NCBI RefSeq assembly: GCF_903815225.1
Contig: NZ_LR813084.1
Span: 3,328,501-3,392,500 of the forward strand
Direction: 5' to 3'
Origin: Delftia tsuruhatensis
Lineage (GTDB): Bacteria; Pseudomonadota; Gammaproteobacteria; Burkholderiales; Burkholderiaceae_C
Length of the DNA stretch: 64,000 nt
Shown here: in pieces, positions 18,019 through 26,989 of the stretch
Position numbering within the stretch: position 1 is the first letter of the stretch
Layout: each line of letters starts with the position of its first letter
The notes under the pieces: model-generated
What the model was told of the DNA's origin: nothing
Seen by the model: the letters and a program-made list of their open reading frames with translations, nothing else
Databases searched by the model: none
Made by a program: the position numbers and the translations under genes

Positions 18019-19065
18019 GTGGATGAGTTTGATGTTGGTGTGAGCTGGTCGACCCCCATCTCGCCAGACGCCCCGTCCGGGGCAGACATGGAATACGAAT
18101 CCATCTTCGCCGAGCTGGAGACCGCCGCCATCGCCACGCCGGAGCAGCAATACGGTGATACCGTGATTGCAGGCAAAGGACCGGACTGGCAGCAGGTACT
18201 GACCCTGGCCACCACGCTATCGACCCAGACCAAGGACCTGCGCGTCCTGGTGCTGCTGACCCGGGCACTCACGCATCTGCACGGCCTGCAGGGAACGCTT
18301 TATGGATTGAGGTCGGCCCATACCGTGCTGGATCAATTCTGGGACAGCGTGCACCCGCAGCTGACCATCGACGGCGAGGACGACCCCCAGATGCGCTTCA
18401 ATGCACTGAGCGAGTTCGGCGCAATCGATGGCCTGGGCGCCGACATGCGGCAAAGCGCCGCGCTCACCTCACATCTGGGCGTGTTCAGCGTCAAGGATCT
18501 GGACAGGCTGTGGGACACGGGTGCGACGGAGATCAACGGAATCAACGTCAATCGACTGCAATTGAAACAAATTGTCGATGACATTTCAGAATCAAACAAC
18601 TCTGTTGCACTGCGACTTCCACGGTTGATTGTTGAACAACTGGATGCGATGCTGGTGCTTTGCCAGCACCACCTCGGCTCCGAATTCCAGCCGGACTACG
18701 GCATGCTCAAGCGCCCCTTGCAACGCTTGGCAATGTTGTTCGAGGGACGGCAGGACGTGGCGGCTGGCGCCTCGCCAGTTCCCTCCGGCTCCCAGGCAGT
18801 GGAGACCGTGCCCCAAGCAGGCCTGGCATCCACCGGCATCCCCCTGGGCCTGGCGTCCCGCAAGGATGCCATCCACTGCCTCGAACTGGCCTGCCAATAT
18901 ATCGAGAACAGCGAGCCCACCAATCCGGCTCCACTGCTGATCCGGCGCGCCATCAAGCTCATGGAGATGAACTTCATGGATATCATCAAGCATCTTGCCC
19001 CCGATGGGTTGAATCAGGCCATGTTCATCACTGGTGCAGAAGCCTCTGAAGAGGATGGAAATTGA
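18019..19065 (+). CDS. tssA: T6SS sheath-assembly protein TssA (ImpA N-terminal family)
   Basis: 348 residues. The start is GTG at 18019, supported by AAAGGGAG ten bases upstream. The ImpA N-domain covers about residues 10-160, with GPDWQQVLTLATTLS near 54 and VHPQLTIDGEDDPQMRFNAL near 111, both typical. The C-terminal region (about 265-340) is helical and ends LLIRRAIKLMEMNFMDIIKHLAPDG, a pattern shared by the TssA class with short C-termini. TssA primes and caps the growing sheath and tube. First gene of the tssA-tagH-pppA transcript, which is divergent from clpV. Spacing to tagH is 64 bases. Confidence 0.94.
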   Translation: MDEFDVGVSWSTPISPDAPSGADMEYESIFAELETAAIATPEQQYGDTVIAGKGPDWQQVLTLATTLSTQTKDLRVLVLLTRALTHLHGLQGTLYGLRSAHTVLDQFWDSVHPQLTIDGEDDPQMRFNALSEFGAIDGLGADMRQSAALTSHLGVFSVKDLDRLWDTGATEINGINVNRLQLKQIVDDISESNNSVALRLPRLIVEQLDAMLVLCQHHLGSEFQPDYGMLKRPLQRLAMLFEGRQDVAAGASPVPSGSQAVETVPQAGLASTGIPLGLASRKDAIHCLELACQYIENSEPTNPAPLLIRRAIKLMEMNFMDIIKHLAPDGLNQAMFITGAEASEEDGN

Positions 19066-19129
19066 GGCCCCTCCGCCATCCATCGCCAGACAAGGACATT
19101 TGCCAATTGCACAGGGCCCAGGATCATTC

Positions 19130-21278
19130 ATGCAACTGCAACTCATAGCCAGCGCGATGTCTGCCGCAGGTGCCGTAGACAAGATCAGCACCACATTCGG
19201 TACCGCCGGCGGATCCATTGGCCGGGATGTCAACTGCCAGATGGTTCTTCCCGATCCACATCGCCGAATATCCAGAATACAGGCACAGGTCTTCTTTGAA
19301 GAAAGCCATTTCATCCTGAACAATGCCAGCTCTTCCAACCCCATTTATGTCAATGGCATTGAGCTCAAGCCGGGAGAGAATTCACCCATACGGCATGGAG
19401 ACGAATGGCGCGCCGGCAACTACATCATCACGGTACTCCAGAGCAACACCCTGGCAAAGTCCCCTCCGGCCGATCCACGGGGGAGTACACAATCTGCCGG
19501 GGCAGCTTTGGCCACGCCCCCTCCCACACTTTCTTCCGCTGCGCAGGACAAGCTTTCCATCAGGCCGGATACAGCCCAGCCCCCCGGTCCCTTTGACGAC
19601 CTGCTGAGTGCCTCCGTGGAAATCCCGCCGGCTTTCGCGGGAGAGCCATCCCGCCATGGCGCCCCGGACCCCTCACCCCAACTTGCCGATCCTTTTGCCA
19701 ATCCCGGCATCTCCCCGCCTGTACAGGCGCAGGCCGTCGCCCCTCCAGCACTGGGCGGGGATCCTTTTGCAGATATCCTGTCCACATCCATCACACAGCA
19801 GATAGCGCAGGCGCCTGGCCAGGAACAGCGCTGGCAATCGCAGGCGGCCATTCCCGACGACTTCGACCCCATGGCGATGGCGAGCCTGTCCAGCCGCAAT
19901 GCGGCCGACCCCCTGCACGGACTGTCAGGCACTGGCACTGTCGGAGAGATGTTTCCCCAAGGATCGGTGGACTCCATCTTTTCCCCATCCGGCACATCCA
20001 TTGAGCCGATGACCCGGAATCCGCTCGACGCCAGCGCGCATGATTCCGTCCTGAAAATCAACAGGGGACTCGACCCCCTGGCCATGTTCTCCAGCAAGGA
20101 CGCCGGCCCCCCCCACTCGCTGCTCGACGGAGATTTCACCGAAAGCAGTGACGCTGACGACGCTCCGGTCTTCAGCAACCACACATCGGAGCTGGGCGCC
20201 TTCTTTCGCCCGCCAACACCATCAAGGCAGTCTCCGCAGGAAGATCCGTACTCCCCGATCGGCGCGTCCACCCTGCCCGCGCAACCCGCGTCGGCGCCTG
20301 GCGAGGAACCGTACCGGGTCGTCGAGACGGAAGAGACCCTCCCCAGGCCGTGCCCCAGATCCAGACCCCGCGCCACGATGCCCCACCAGCCTGGAATCCC
20401 TGTTCGACCTGGACCCCAGCCCGCCCGCCGATGCGGCCGCTGTACCGATACTGGCAGGCTTCCAGAGCCCGCCGCACGACCCCCTCCCCCCTGGACAGGA
20501 GGCTCCCCCGCCGCAACCGGGGCACAGCCAGGCCATCGGCGGCGATCCAGCCGCGGTGGAGCGAGCCATACCGACAGGCAGCAGTGAAGCCGTCACGGGA
20601 CAGCCACAGACACAGACCCAGAACTGTGCCACGCAGCCGCAACCCCATGATCAGCCCGAGCAAGCTTCATCCGATGCCTGGCAACTGCTGCAGGCGTTCA
20701 AGGCCGGCGCAGGCCTGAACGACTGCCGCTACCCCGAGGCACTCACGCCGGAGCTGATGCACATGATCGGCAGGATGCTGGCCTCGTCCCTGCAAGGCTG
20801 CATGGACCTGCTCGGCTCACGCGCATCCACCAAGCAGGAAGTCCGCATGGCTGTGACGCTCATCAATGCGGAAGCCAACAACCCATTGAAATTTCTGCCT
20901 GCCGCACCATCAGCGATGGCCCAGATGTTCGGCCCCAAGATGCCCGGCTTCATGGCGGGACCCGCCGCCGTAGAGGATGCCTACCTCGACCTGCGCCTGC
21001 ACCAGGCCGGCATGGCGGCGGGAACGCAGGCGGCACTGCAGGGCCTGTTCGAGCGTTTCGACCCCAGGACCCTGGAGGAGCAGCTGGACAGCCAGGGACG
21101 GCAGCGCACGCTCTTTGCGTCCCAGCGCAATGCACGTCTGTGGGAGCTGTACAGGGCCCGGTACGAATGGCTGAAGGAAGAAGTCAAAAGCCAGAGTCCG
21201 GCATCCTGGGGCGATGAGTTCCACTCGGCCTACAACGCCGAGGCACACAAATATGACCAAGAAGGAAACACCAAGTGA
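19130..21278 (+). pseudogene. tagH: T6SS FHA-domain protein TagH/Fha, interrupted by a frameshift
   Basis: The N-terminal FHA phosphothreonine-binding domain is in one frame from the ATG at 19130 (ribosome site CCAGGA): GGSIGRDVNCQMVLPD, HRRISRIQAQV and NPIYVNG. The FHA position usually His in SxxH is Gln here (SRIQ). A long Pro/Ala/Asp linker with DPFA/DPLA repeats follows. This frame reads on to a stop at 20587. The conserved TagH C-terminal domain (AWQLLQAFKAGAGL, then RMLASSLQGCMDLL and LKFLPAAPSAMAQMF) lies in another frame ending at 21278. A net +1 shift falls between about 20335 and 20390. It may be a real mutation, a sequencing error, or recoding. In HSI-I-type systems Fha is the PpkA/PppA-controlled activator, so loss would matter. 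Confidence 0.85.
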
Positions 21279-22069
21279 CGGGGGAAAATTCACTGCTCAG
21301 CGCGCATACACTGGGACTGGTCCACTACTCCATTTCCCAGAAAGGTGACCGCAGTTACAACGAGGATGCCTACTGCCACGCCCGCGATGGCGATATCGTC
21401 ACCTTCGCCGTGGCCGACGGCATGGGTGGGGCCGCCGGAGGACGGCACGCATCCCACTTCACCATGGATCTCGTCAGGAAGGAGCGACTGACGCTGGATA
21501 CCGACTCGCTGGCCACGCACTTCGAATCCCTGTCGGATCAGGTCAAGCAGGAGCAGCGCAATCTGCCGGAATTCTCCGACATGTGCACCACGCTGGCCGA
21601 ACTGCGCATAGACACCTGCACGCAGAAGGCTGCCTGGGCCCATTGGGGCGACACCCGCATCTACTGGTTCCGCAACCGCAGGCTGATGTCGGTCACCGAA
21701 GACCACAGCGTGGTCCAGAGCCTGGTCACGGCAGGCCTGATATCGGAAAAGGATGCCGTGAACTACCCCAAGCGCAACATCCTGCTGGGCGCCCTCGGGG
21801 CCAACAGCGAAGTGGGACCATCCACGACCAGCATTCCCGTCGACCTGCTTCCGGGCGATGCCTTCCTCATCTGCACCGACGGCCTGTGGAGCGTGCTGAA
21901 CAAGGAATACATCACCGAGACATTGCAACAGTCCAGACATGTCCAGGAGTGGATCTCCACCATGGCCGCCCAGGTGGAGTCCATCGGCTCGGGAAGCAAT
22001 GACAACTACACAGCGACGGGGATCTGGATCACCGCCGGCTCGGACAAGACCCTTCCCAGCATTCGCTGA
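21275..22069 (+). CDS. pppA: T6SS-linked PP2C-type serine/threonine phosphatase PppA
   Basis: 264 residues, starting at GTG 21275, which overlaps the tagH stop (GTGA). PP2C/Stp1 metal-binding motifs are in order: KGDRSYNEDAY near 24, VADGMGGAAGG near 47, WAHWGDTRIYWF near 125, CTDGLWSVL near 205 and a final NDNYT. In HSI-I-type systems PppA removes the phosphate that the kinase PpkA puts on Fha, switching secretion off. Its position directly after an FHA gene supports that role. No ppkA is in the window, so the kinase is expected elsewhere. It is the last T6SS gene on this side. Confidence 0.93.
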   Translation: MTGENSLLSAHTLGLVHYSISQKGDRSYNEDAYCHARDGDIVTFAVADGMGGAAGGRHASHFTMDLVRKERLTLDTDSLATHFESLSDQVKQEQRNLPEFSDMCTTLAELRIDTCTQKAAWAHWGDTRIYWFRNRRLMSVTEDHSVVQSLVTAGLISEKDAVNYPKRNILLGALGANSEVGPSTTSIPVDLLPGDAFLICTDGLWSVLNKEYITETLQQSRHVQEWISTMAAQVESIGSGSNDNYTATGIWITAGSDKTLPSIR

Positions 22070-22139
22070 TGCCGGCCGCCCAACGTTTCGCACGCGCCAA
22101 TCACACTGGCGCACAGTCCCCACGGCTCCCGCCCAACCC

Positions 22140-23183
22140 ATGAACACCATGACCACACCTACTTCCTGGCGCTTTCTGTGCACCATGACGGCAGCGCTGC
22201 TGCTTGCCGGGTGCGCCAGCCTGCAGGCACCCGATGCGGACAAAGAGGCGCCATCGCCGGTCGAGGATGCCTCGGCCACCGCCGTGAACCGGGATGCCCA
22301 GGCTCCCGGCTTCTTCCGGATGCGACTCGGGGCGGTGACCGTGACGTCGCTCTACGACGGCAATTTCGACATCAACAGCAAGCTGTTCAAAGGCAGGCCC
22401 CAGGCAAGCATCAACAAGCTGCTCAAGGATGCCAAACAGCCGGTCGACGTCCCCACGGCCACCAACGCCTTCCTGCTGGACGATGGCAAAAACATCGTGC
22501 TGATCGACGCCGGCGCCGGCAGCATGCTGGGAGCATCCACCGGGCGACTGCTGCAAAGCCTGGCGGCATCCGGATACACGCCCTCGGATGTGACGGCCAT
22601 TCTTCTGACTCATTTGCACCCCGACCATGCAGGCGGGCTTGCCGAAGAGGACACGGCGGTGTTTCCGAACGCACATATCCACGTGCCGGAAGCCGAGGCA
22701 CAGTACTGGCTCTCCGATACGCGCCTGAGCGCCGGGCAGCCCTACTTCCAGGGCACCCGCAAGCTCCTGCTCAAGTACCAGGCGGAAAACAGATTCCATA
22801 CCTTTGCCAAGGGAGCCTCCCCCGTGCCAGGCGTGGACAGCGTGGCCCTGCCGGGGCATACGCCCGGGCACACCGGATACTTCATCCATTCGAACGGGGA
22901 CAGCCTGCTCATCTGGGGCGACATCGTCCACAATCTCGCCACGCAGTTCCCGGACCCCCTGATTTCCCTTGAATTCGACGTGGACCAGAAATCCGCACGA
23001 GCTACCCGCGCCAAGGCCATGCGCAATGCAGCCCAGACCGGCATCTGGATCGCTGGCTCCCATCTGCCCTTTCCTGGCATAGGCAGAGTGCAGGCCGCCG
23101 GGAAAACCAGCTACCGCTGGCTGCCGATCGAGTACTCGCAGGCCCTGTCAGCGCCCGCCCAGCGGCAGCCGGCTTCGCCCTAG
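22140..23183 (+). CDS. Metallo-beta-lactamase-fold hydrolase, predicted lipoprotein
   Basis: 347 residues. Lipobox LLAGC with the lipidated cysteine at 25 predicts a membrane-anchored periplasmic protein; a start nine bases later (22149) is also possible. The MBL fold is shown by THLHPDHAGG near 158 (HxHxDH), ALPGHTPGHTGYF near 240 and LIWGDIVH near 260, with a late ASH-type GSHLPFPG. It resembles exported MBL-fold hydrolases of the quorum-quenching lactonase group, but the substrate cannot be told. It lies 70 bases after pppA and its stop overlaps the rng stop tail-to-tail by four bases (CTAG). It is probably not part of the secretion machine. Confidence 0.9.
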   Translation: MNTMTTPTSWRFLCTMTAALLLAGCASLQAPDADKEAPSPVEDASATAVNRDAQAPGFFRMRLGAVTVTSLYDGNFDINSKLFKGRPQASINKLLKDAKQPVDVPTATNAFLLDDGKNIVLIDAGAGSMLGASTGRLLQSLAASGYTPSDVTAILLTHLHPDHAGGLAEEDTAVFPNAHIHVPEAEAQYWLSDTRLSAGQPYFQGTRKLLLKYQAENRFHTFAKGASPVPGVDSVALPGHTPGHTGYFIHSNGDSLLIWGDIVHNLATQFPDPLISLEFDVDQKSARATRAKAMRNAAQTGIWIAGSHLPFPGIGRVQAAGKTSYRWLPIEYSQALSAPAQRQPASP

Positions 23184-24667
23184 AGCAGCACGATGTCGTA
23201 CTGCTCCTGGGCCATCGCTGTCTCGGCCTGCAGGGAGATGGGCTTCCTGATGAAATCGGACAGCCCCGCCAGGTGCTGGCTCTCCTCATCAAGGAACATC
23301 TCCACCACCTTGGGGGATGCGACGATGCGGAACTCGCGCGGATTGAACTGGCGCGCCTCGCGCAGTATCTCGCGCAGCACCTCGTAACAGACGCTGCGCA
23401 CGGTCTTCACATGGCCCTTGCCCAGGCAGACGGGGCAAGGCTCGCACAGCATATGAGCCAGGGATTCGCGCGTGCGCTTGCGCGTCATCTCCAGCAGGCC
23501 CAGTTGCGAGAAGCCGCCGGCCATGGTCTTGACACGGTCACGCGCGAGCTGGCGCTTGAACTCGGATAGCACCTCGGCCTGGTGGTCGTCGCGCACCATG
23601 TCGATGAAATCCACGATGATGATGCCACCCAGGTTGCGCAGGCGCAGCTGGCGCGCAATCTGCTGCGCCGCCTCCAGGTTGGTCTTGAAGATGGTGTCGT
23701 CGAAGTTGCGTGCCCCGACATAGCCGCCGGTGTTCACATCGATGGTGGTCAGCGCCTCGGTCTGGTCGACGATCAGATAGCCGCCGGACTTGAGATCCAC
23801 GCGCCGGCCCAGCGCACGGGCGATCTCCTCATCGATGGCGAACAGATCGAAGATGGGCCGCTCACCCCGGTAGTGCTGCAGCTTGGGCACGGCCGCCGGC
23901 ATGTACTCCTGGCCGAAGGTCCTGAGCAGGGCGAACTGCTCCTTGGAGTCGATGCGTATGCTCTGGGTGCCCTCGCCCACCAGGTCGCGCAGCACACGCT
24001 GGAGCAGGTTCAGGTCCTGGTGCAGCAGCGACATGGGCGGCAGACGCACCGCCGCCTCCTTGATGCGGCTCCAGGTCTTGCGCAGGTAGCGGATGTCGTC
24101 GGCCAGTTCCGCGTCGCTGGAGTCTTCACCATTGGTGCGCAGGATGAATCCACCACCCCCCCCTGTCTCCTTGGTGCCGACCAGGCCCTGCAGGCGCGCG
24201 CGCAGTGCATCGCGCTCTCCCTGGGGAATCTTCTGCGAGATGCCGATATGGTCGTCCTGCGGCAGCAGCACGAGCAGCCGTCCGGCGATGCTGATCTGCG
24301 TGGACAGGCGCGCACCCTTGGTACCGATGGGGTCCTTGATGACCTGCACCATGATGGTCTGGCCTTCGAAGACCTGCTTTTCGATGGGCACGGGCGGCGT
24401 GTCCTTGCGTGCGAACATGGGTGCCTCGCCCCCTTCCTGGCGCTGCCAGACATCGGCCACATGCAGGAAGGCCGCACGCTCGAGCCCGATGTCGATGAAG
24501 GCCGACTGCATCCCGGGCAGCACGCGCGAAACCTTGCCCAGGTAGACGTTGCCGACCAGGCCGCGCTCCAGCGGTCGCTCCATGTGCAGCTCCTGGACGG
24601 CGCCGCCCTCGATGATGGCCACGCGGGTTTCCTGCGGCGACCAGTTGATCAGGATGTCTTGCTGCAT
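23180..24667 (-). CDS. rng: Ribonuclease G
   Basis: RNase E/G family endoribonuclease for 16S rRNA 5' maturation and mRNA decay. 495 residues, the RNase G rather than the long RNase E size. The start at 24667 (MQQDILINWSPQETRVAI) is the family's usual opening. The S1 domain covers about 37-130 (VYLGKVSRVLPGMQSAFID). The DNase-I-like catalytic core has TTIDVNTGGYVG and the second Asp in IIIVDFIDM. The zinc-link CEPCPVCLGKG is near 410. Last of the rsfS-rlmH-maf-rng minus-strand series, a common betaproteobacterial order, 156 bases after maf. Confidence 0.97.
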   Translation of the reverse strand: MQQDILINWSPQETRVAIIEGGAVQELHMERPLERGLVGNVYLGKVSRVLPGMQSAFIDIGLERAAFLHVADVWQRQEGGEAPMFARKDTPPVPIEKQVFEGQTIMVQVIKDPIGTKGARLSTQISIAGRLLVLLPQDDHIGISQKIPQGERDALRARLQGLVGTKETGGGGGFILRTNGEDSSDAELADDIRYLRKTWSRIKEAAVRLPPMSLLHQDLNLLQRVLRDLVGEGTQSIRIDSKEQFALLRTFGQEYMPAAVPKLQHYRGERPIFDLFAIDEEIARALGRRVDLKSGGYLIVDQTEALTTIDVNTGGYVGARNFDDTIFKTNLEAAQQIARQLRLRNLGGIIIVDFIDMVRDDHQAEVLSEFKRQLARDRVKTMAGGFSQLGLLEMTRKRTRESLAHMLCEPCPVCLGKGHVKTVRSVCYEVLREILREARQFNPREFRIVASPKVVEMFLDEESQHLAGLSDFIRKPISLQAETAMAQEQYDIVLL

Positions 24668-24823
24668 GTTGTGCCTGTGGTGTGCTTTGTCGTCGAGTTC
24701 TTGTGCATCAGGAGACATGCCCCAGGGGGCAAGGGCCACGCCCCTATCTTGCCGTGCCTGCCGCCATCTTTTGGGCCTGTATCCGCCGTAGGTCTGCCTG
24801 CTGGCGCAGGACGAGGCTGCGAC

Positions 24824-25438
24824 CTACAGCTCCCAGCCCAGTTCACGCAGCATTTCCGCCGTCTCGAACAGCGGCAGCCCCATGATGCCCGAGTAGCTGC
24901 CATGCAGGTATTGCACATGGGCCGCGGCCCTACCCTGGATGCCGTAGGCACCGGCCTTGCCCATGGGCTCACCCGAGGCCGCATAGGCCTCGATCTGCCG
25001 TGCGCTCATGGCAGCGAAGCGCACCTTCGAGACCGACAGCGCCGCCAGCCGGCGCACGCCCTGCTGCACGGCCACGGCCGTCAGTACCTCGTGCTCGCGG
25101 CCCGCGAGCCGGGACAGCATCCGGCACGCGTCCTCGGCATCATGCGGCTTGCCCAGGATCATCCCGTCCAGTGCCACCGTGGTGTCCGAGCACAGTATGG
25201 GGGCCGGCGCCAGACGGCGGCGCGCGTGCCTGGCGACGGCGGCATCGAGTTTGAGCGCCGTGACGCGCTGCACATAGCCATGGGGCGGTTCTCCCGCCAC
25301 CAGGGCCTCCATCGCCTCCGCATCCTCGGCGATGTCGCCAGCCGCATTGGGCAGGAGAAGCTCATGGGCCACGCCGAGCTGTTCGAGCAGCTGGCGGCGG
25401 CGGGGGCTTTGGGAGGCGAGGTAGATGAATGGCGGCAT
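24824..25438 (-). CDS. maf: Maf-type nucleoside triphosphate pyrophosphatase
   Basis: 204 residues from the ATG at 25438 ([20 protein letters not shown]). Maf proteins hydrolyse non-canonical nucleotides, or dTTP/UTP, to the monophosphate. Visible motifs are [10 protein letters not shown] at the N-terminus, the [10 protein letters not shown] strand near 77 with the catalytic Asp, [16 protein letters not shown], and [10 protein letters not shown] near 165. These fit the YhdE subgroup. Upstream lies an inverted repeat in the leader (25455-25462 / 25480-25487, GCCTTCAG/CTGAAGGC) and a -10-like TATGAT at 25495-25500 on the minus strand, so maf may have its own promoter. Confidence 0.95.
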   Translation of the reverse strand: MPPFIYLASQSPRRRQLLEQLGVAHELLLPNAAGDIAEDAEAMEALVAGEPPHGYVQRVTALKLDAAVARHARRRLAPAPILCSDTTVALDGMILGKPHDAEDACRMLSRLAGREHEVLTAVAVQQGVRRLAALSVSKVRFAAMSARQIEAYAASGEPMGKAGAYGIQGRAAAHVQYLHGSYSGIMGLPLFETAEMLRELGWEL

Positions 25439-25558
25439 GGTATGAAAAGGAAATGCCTTCAGCCCTTTGTTCAAAAGCACTGAAGGCTATCAAAATCATA
25501 GTATCACGAGATCTCCCGATCTGCATGACCGGGCTGCCGCCCTTCCCTTCCCGAGCCT

Positions 25559-26026
25559 TTATTCCCGATGATAGGGATGGCCCGCGTTGACCGACCAGGC
25601 CCGGTACAGTTGCTCGATGAGAAGCACGCGCACCATGGCGTGCGGCAAGGTCAGGTCCGACAGGCGGATGCGCTCGTGCGCCGCCTGCTTGAAATCCGGG
25701 TCCAGTCCGTCCGGCCCTCCGATGACCAGGGCCACGTCGTCGCCTTCGAGCTGCCAGCCCTGCAGGCGCTGGGCCAGGGCCTTGGTCGCCAGATTGGCCC
25801 CACGTTCGTCCAGCACCACGATGCGCATGCCGCGCGGAATGGCCGCCTCAATGCGCTTGCGCTCGGCCGCATACAGGGTCTCGACCGTCTTGGAGCCCCG
25901 GGGCTCGGTCTTGACCGCCTTGAGCTCGACCTTGAGCTCGGGGGGAAAGCGCTTGGCGTAGTCGTCATATGCCGTCTGCGCCCAGTCGGGCACATGCTGG
26001 CCCACGGCCACGATCAACAGCTTCAT
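25559..26026 (-). CDS. rlmH: 23S rRNA pseudouridine-1915 N3-methyltransferase RlmH
   Basis: SPOUT methyltransferase modifying pseudouridine 1915 in helix 69 of 23S rRNA. 155 residues, the exact family size. It opens [17 protein letters not shown]; the trefoil-knot SAM site is seen in VVLDERG and [10 protein letters not shown]; it ends with the conserved [19 protein letters not shown]. It lies 21 bases after rsfS, with which it is probably co-transcribed. Confidence 0.98.
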   Translation of the reverse strand: MKLLIVAVGQHVPDWAQTAYDDYAKRFPPELKVELKAVKTEPRGSKTVETLYAAERKRIEAAIPRGMRIVVLDERGANLATKALAQRLQGWQLEGDDVALVIGGPDGLDPDFKQAAHERIRLSDLTLPHAMVRVLLIEQLYRAWSVNAGHPYHRE

Positions 26027-26047
26027 TGCCTGTCAGCCCGCAGCCGG

Positions 26048-26755
26048 TCAGGCCTTGGCGCGAGGAGCACGCTTGGCGGCCGGCTTGGCGGCTGCGGGGG
26101 CGGCCTTGGCCTTGGCTGGGCGATTCACGACCACGGTCTTGACCGCCTTGGGTGCAGCAGCCTTCCCGGTGGCCGGAACCTTGCGTGCTGGCGCCTTGGC
26201 GGACGGCTTTGCCGCAGCGGACTTCACAGCCGGCTTGGCCACGGCGGACTTCACAGCCGGCTTGGCCACGGCGGACTTCGCGGCAGGCTTGGTGGTGGTC
26301 GCCTTGCTGGCGGGAGCGGCCTTCTTCCTGGCGGCCTGCCCTTCCTTCGCCGGTGCCGCGGCCTTGGGCTTGGGTGCGCCGAGCTTCATGCGTACAGGCG
26401 TCTCGCCCCAGATCTCCTCCAGGCGGTAGTACTGGCGGATGGCAGGCTGCATGATGTGGGCCACGGCCTGGCCGCAATCGACGATGATCCACTCGCCGTT
26501 GTCCTCGCCTTCCTGGCGCGGCACGGGAAAGCCCGCCTGCTTGACGGCATCGCGCACGCTGGCGGCCAGCGCCTTGGTCTGGCGGTTGGAGGTGCCCGAG
26601 GCCACGATCACGCGCTCGAACAGGGGCGAGAGCTTTTCGGTATTGAAGACCTGGATGTCGTGGGCCTTGACGTCCTCGAGGCCGTCAACGATGGCACGCT
26701 GCAGCTTGGTCACGTCGCGCTTGGCTGCGGAATCCGATTTGGTGGAAGTGGTCAT
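26048..26755 (-). CDS. rsfS: Ribosomal silencing factor RsfS with long basic tail
   Basis: Binds uL14 and blocks subunit joining in starvation. The Iojap/DUF143 domain occupies about residues 15-120 (LQRAIVDGLEDVKAHDIQVF, VASGTSNRQTKALA, GEWIIVDCGQAVAHIM, YYRLEEIWG). The protein is 235 residues against about 105-130 for most RsfS; the extra 110 residues are Ala/Lys/Pro-rich and histone-H1-like, built partly from AVAKPAVKS repeats. The DNA there holds two exact 27-bp copies plus a partial one (26217-26290). The tail may bind RNA or DNA; its role is unknown. The gene usually found just upstream, nadD, is absent. Confidence 0.95.
   Translation of the reverse strand: MTTSTKSDSAAKRDVTKLQRAIVDGLEDVKAHDIQVFNTEKLSPLFERVIVASGTSNRQTKALAASVRDAVKQAGFPVPRQEGEDNGEWIIVDCGQAVAHIMQPAIRQYYRLEEIWGETPVRMKLGAPKPKAAAPAKEGQAARKKAAPASKATTTKPAAKSAVAKPAVKSAVAKPAVKSAAAKPSAKAPARKVPATGKAAAPKAVKTVVVNRPAKAKAAPAAAKPAAKRAPRAKA
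26217..26290. repeat. 27-bp coding tandem repeat in the rsfS tail
   Basis: Two identical 27-base units (26217-26243 and 26244-26270) are followed by a diverged partial third. They encode a nine-residue Ala/Val/Lys/Pro unit on the minus strand. Copy number could vary by slippage without shifting the frame. Confidence 0.85.
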
Positions 26756-26927
26756 CAGGCGGTGATCAATGGAATGAATGGATCAATATAGCGCGAGCGC
26801 CGTGCGGGCCCGCAGGGGCCGGGCCGTAGTGGCGCTCCAAATGCATGGAATGCGCCCACAGATCGCCGCAAGGTTTCGCGCCGCAGAAATGGAGAGCGCG
26901 GCAATCGCCGCGCCTCAAGCTATCGAA

Positions 26928-26933
26928 ATTATA
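26928..26933 (-). promoter_or_regulatory. Perfect -10 hexamer upstream of rsfS
   Basis: TATAAT on the minus strand in the 234-base gap between hemF and rsfS. No good -35 is seen 17 bases upstream. If used, it gives a leader of about 165 bases for the rsfS-rlmH transcript. Confidence 0.38.
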
Positions 26934-26989
26934 GTTTTGCCGCATATTCCCCTGCACGCGATGCTTTCGCAGCGCATGCGGGTCTGCGC

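Noticed and set aside
1..22069. T6SS cluster as a mobile island
   Set aside because: No tRNA, integrase, direct repeat or insertion sequence is visible at the right border, and composition looks like the flanks. The left border is outside the window.
23582..25483. Plus-strand open frame opposite rng and maf
   Set aside because: Both minus-strand genes are firmly identified; the plus frame has no motif.
26217..26290. CRISPR-like tandem repeat
   Set aside because: The units are adjacent with no spacers and lie in the rsfS coding sequence as a nine-residue repeat.
26756..26989. nadD remnant
   Set aside because: No nucleotidyltransferase motif is found in any frame of this gap; the 75-codon minus frame in it is not family-like.
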